64,000 nucleotides of DNA from Paracoccaceae bacterium (GTDB taxonomy: Bacteria > Pseudomonadota > Alphaproteobacteria > Rhodobacterales > Rhodobacteraceae), in the NCBI GenBank assembly GCA_020832725.1, contig JAFIEC010000418.1:7975-71974 (forward strand), written 5' to 3'. The notes below the pieces were generated by a model. That model was not told the DNA's origin and did no database searches. It was given only the letters and a program-made list of their open reading frames with translations. Shown piece by piece: positions 63,341-64,000 of the stretch (position 1 is its first letter; every line of letters begins with the position of its first letter). The translations under genes were made by a program, and so were the position numbers.

Positions 63341-63871
63341 ATGCTTTTCGAGTACGAGAACCACGCGCCGGTGCTGCCCCCCGAGGGGCAGCGCTTCATT
63401 GCCCCCGATGCCAATGTCATCGGACAGGTGGTGCTGGACCCCTGGGTGTCGATCTGGTTCGGCGCGGTGCTGCGCGGCGACAACGAACCGATCCATATCG
63501 GCGAAGGCACCAATATCCAGGATCTCTGCGTGCTGCACACCGATCCGGGCTTTCCGCTGCGGGTCGGGCGCAACTGCACCATCGGGCACCGGGCGATCCT
63601 GCACGGCTGCACCGTGGGGGATGGCTCGCTTGTGGGTATGGGGGCGATGGTGCTGAACGGCGCCCGGATCGGCAAGGGCTGCCTGATCGGCGCCGGCGCG
63701 CTGGTGACCGAGGGCAAGGAAATCCCCGATCATGCGCTTGTCATGGGCAGTCCGGGCCGCGTGATCCGGACGCTGGACGCACAGGCGCTGCAACGGCTGG
63801 AACGTTCGGCACAGGGCTACCGCGACAAGATCCTGCGCTACAGCGCCACGCTTCAGGCGCTGGATGACTGA
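63341..63871 (+). CDS. Gamma-carbonic-anhydrase-like hexapeptide protein
   Basis: Left-handed beta-helix protein, 176 aa, of the gamma-class carbonic anhydrase/PaaY group. It has LDPWVSIWFGAVLRGDNEPIHIGEGTNIQD, then VLHTDPGFPLRVGRNCTIGHRAILHGCTVGDGSLVGMGAMVLNGARIGKGCLIGAGALVTEGKEIP. Three putative metal ligands are His in VLHTD, IGHR and LHGC. It may hydrate CO2 or be a structural homologue (PaaY/CaiE type). Encoded directly after the aminotransferase; likely co-transcribed. Confidence 0.87.
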   Translation: MLFEYENHAPVLPPEGQRFIAPDANVIGQVVLDPWVSIWFGAVLRGDNEPIHIGEGTNIQDLCVLHTDPGFPLRVGRNCTIGHRAILHGCTVGDGSLVGMGAMVLNGARIGKGCLIGAGALVTEGKEIPDHALVMGSPGRVIRTLDAQALQRLERSAQGYRDKILRYSATLQALDD

Positions 63872-63878
63872 GGGGCCC

Positions 63879-63951
63879 GCCCGGCGCGCCCCGCGCCGGG
63901 CAGCGCCCGCGAAGTGCCATGGGCGGGCGGGCGGGGCGCTGAGCGGGCGCT
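63879..63951 (-). repeat. Palindromic G-tract-loop element, copy 7, with second hairpin
   Basis: First hairpin GCCCGGCGCG (63879-63888) and CGCGCCGGGC (63892-63901). Second: AGCGCCCGC (63902-63910) and GCGGGCGCT (63943-63951), enclosing four G tracts with single C spacers (63921-63936). It is nearly the reverse complement of copy 2 at 44321-44394. It follows the gamma-carbonic-anhydrase-like gene. The remaining 49 bases to the window end hold nothing recognised. Confidence 0.9.
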
Positions 63952-64000
63952 TTGCCACCGCGCCGTGACGGCCGCGCCCGGCGCGACGCAACAGGCCGCG

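Noticed and set aside
61964..63991. Long minus-strand frame opposite the aminotransferase and carbonic-anhydrase-like genes
   Set aside because: Antisense shadow without motifs; both plus-strand genes have clear starts and active-site residues.

Overview
The window reads as chromosomal DNA of a member of the Rhodobacteraceae (Alphaproteobacteria). Evidence is the high G+C content and the gene content and order: urt genes beside phoR-phoU-phoB, a pgm-glgX-glgA-glgC-glgB operon, ybgC-tolQRAB-pal-cpoB-tilS-ftsH, the paired-box intergenic repeats, and a DUF2793 gene. Species cannot be fixed. The gene density is that of a core chromosome. There is no prophage, CRISPR array, plasmid module or intact insertion sequence.

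Layout. 1-5427 (+): end of urtA, then urtB, urtC, urtD, urtE, a urea-type ABC importer. 5465-7924 (-): phoR, phoU, phoB without the pst transporter genes that often lie between them; a PHO-box-like site sits upstream. 8427-8516 (-): tRNA-Ser(GGA). 8611-17276 (-): glycogen operon glgB-glgC-glgA-glgX-pgm. 17316-18194 (-): an epimerase-like protein. 18286-25554 (+): an eight-gene Mrp/Mnh-type cation/proton antiporter complex with Mbh-like gene order and three NuoL/M/N-like subunits. 25784-34900 (-): ybgC-tolQ-tolR-tolA-tolB-pal-cpoB, tilS and ftsH, that is cell-envelope constriction, tRNA-Ile modification and membrane proteolysis. 35095-36753 (-): a foreign-looking AT-rich P-loop ATPase gene abutting a decayed 3' piece of lepA. 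36773-64000: housekeeping genes (yqgE, a DsbD-N-like protein, ssb, a lytic transglycosylase, cfa, photolyase, a cysteine-desulfurase-like protein, a broken SDR, acnA, a DUF1223 protein, a DMT transporter, an SseB-like protein, pabB, pabC, a DUF2793 protein, a gamma-glutamyltransferase-like protein, metG, two small conserved proteins, glnE, an SH3 protein, an aspartate/aromatic aminotransferase and a gamma-carbonic-anhydrase-like protein).

Three things stand out. First, seven intergenic copies of a palindromic element carry four short C (or G) tracts in the hairpin loop. Six of them match a G-quadruplex/i-motif pattern, and several have a second hairpin attached. All lie to the right of about 22 kb. 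Second, base composition and codon choice step up inside glgB near 15.65-15.85 kb, so the left 15.6 kb looks like a different genomic background from the rest. Third, the orphan AT-rich ATPase beside a lepA remnant is a candidate defence or mobile cargo gene at a synteny break between ybgC and yqgE.

Starts were chosen by Shine-Dalgarno-like sequences, overlaps with upstream stops and family alignment from memory. No database search was run.
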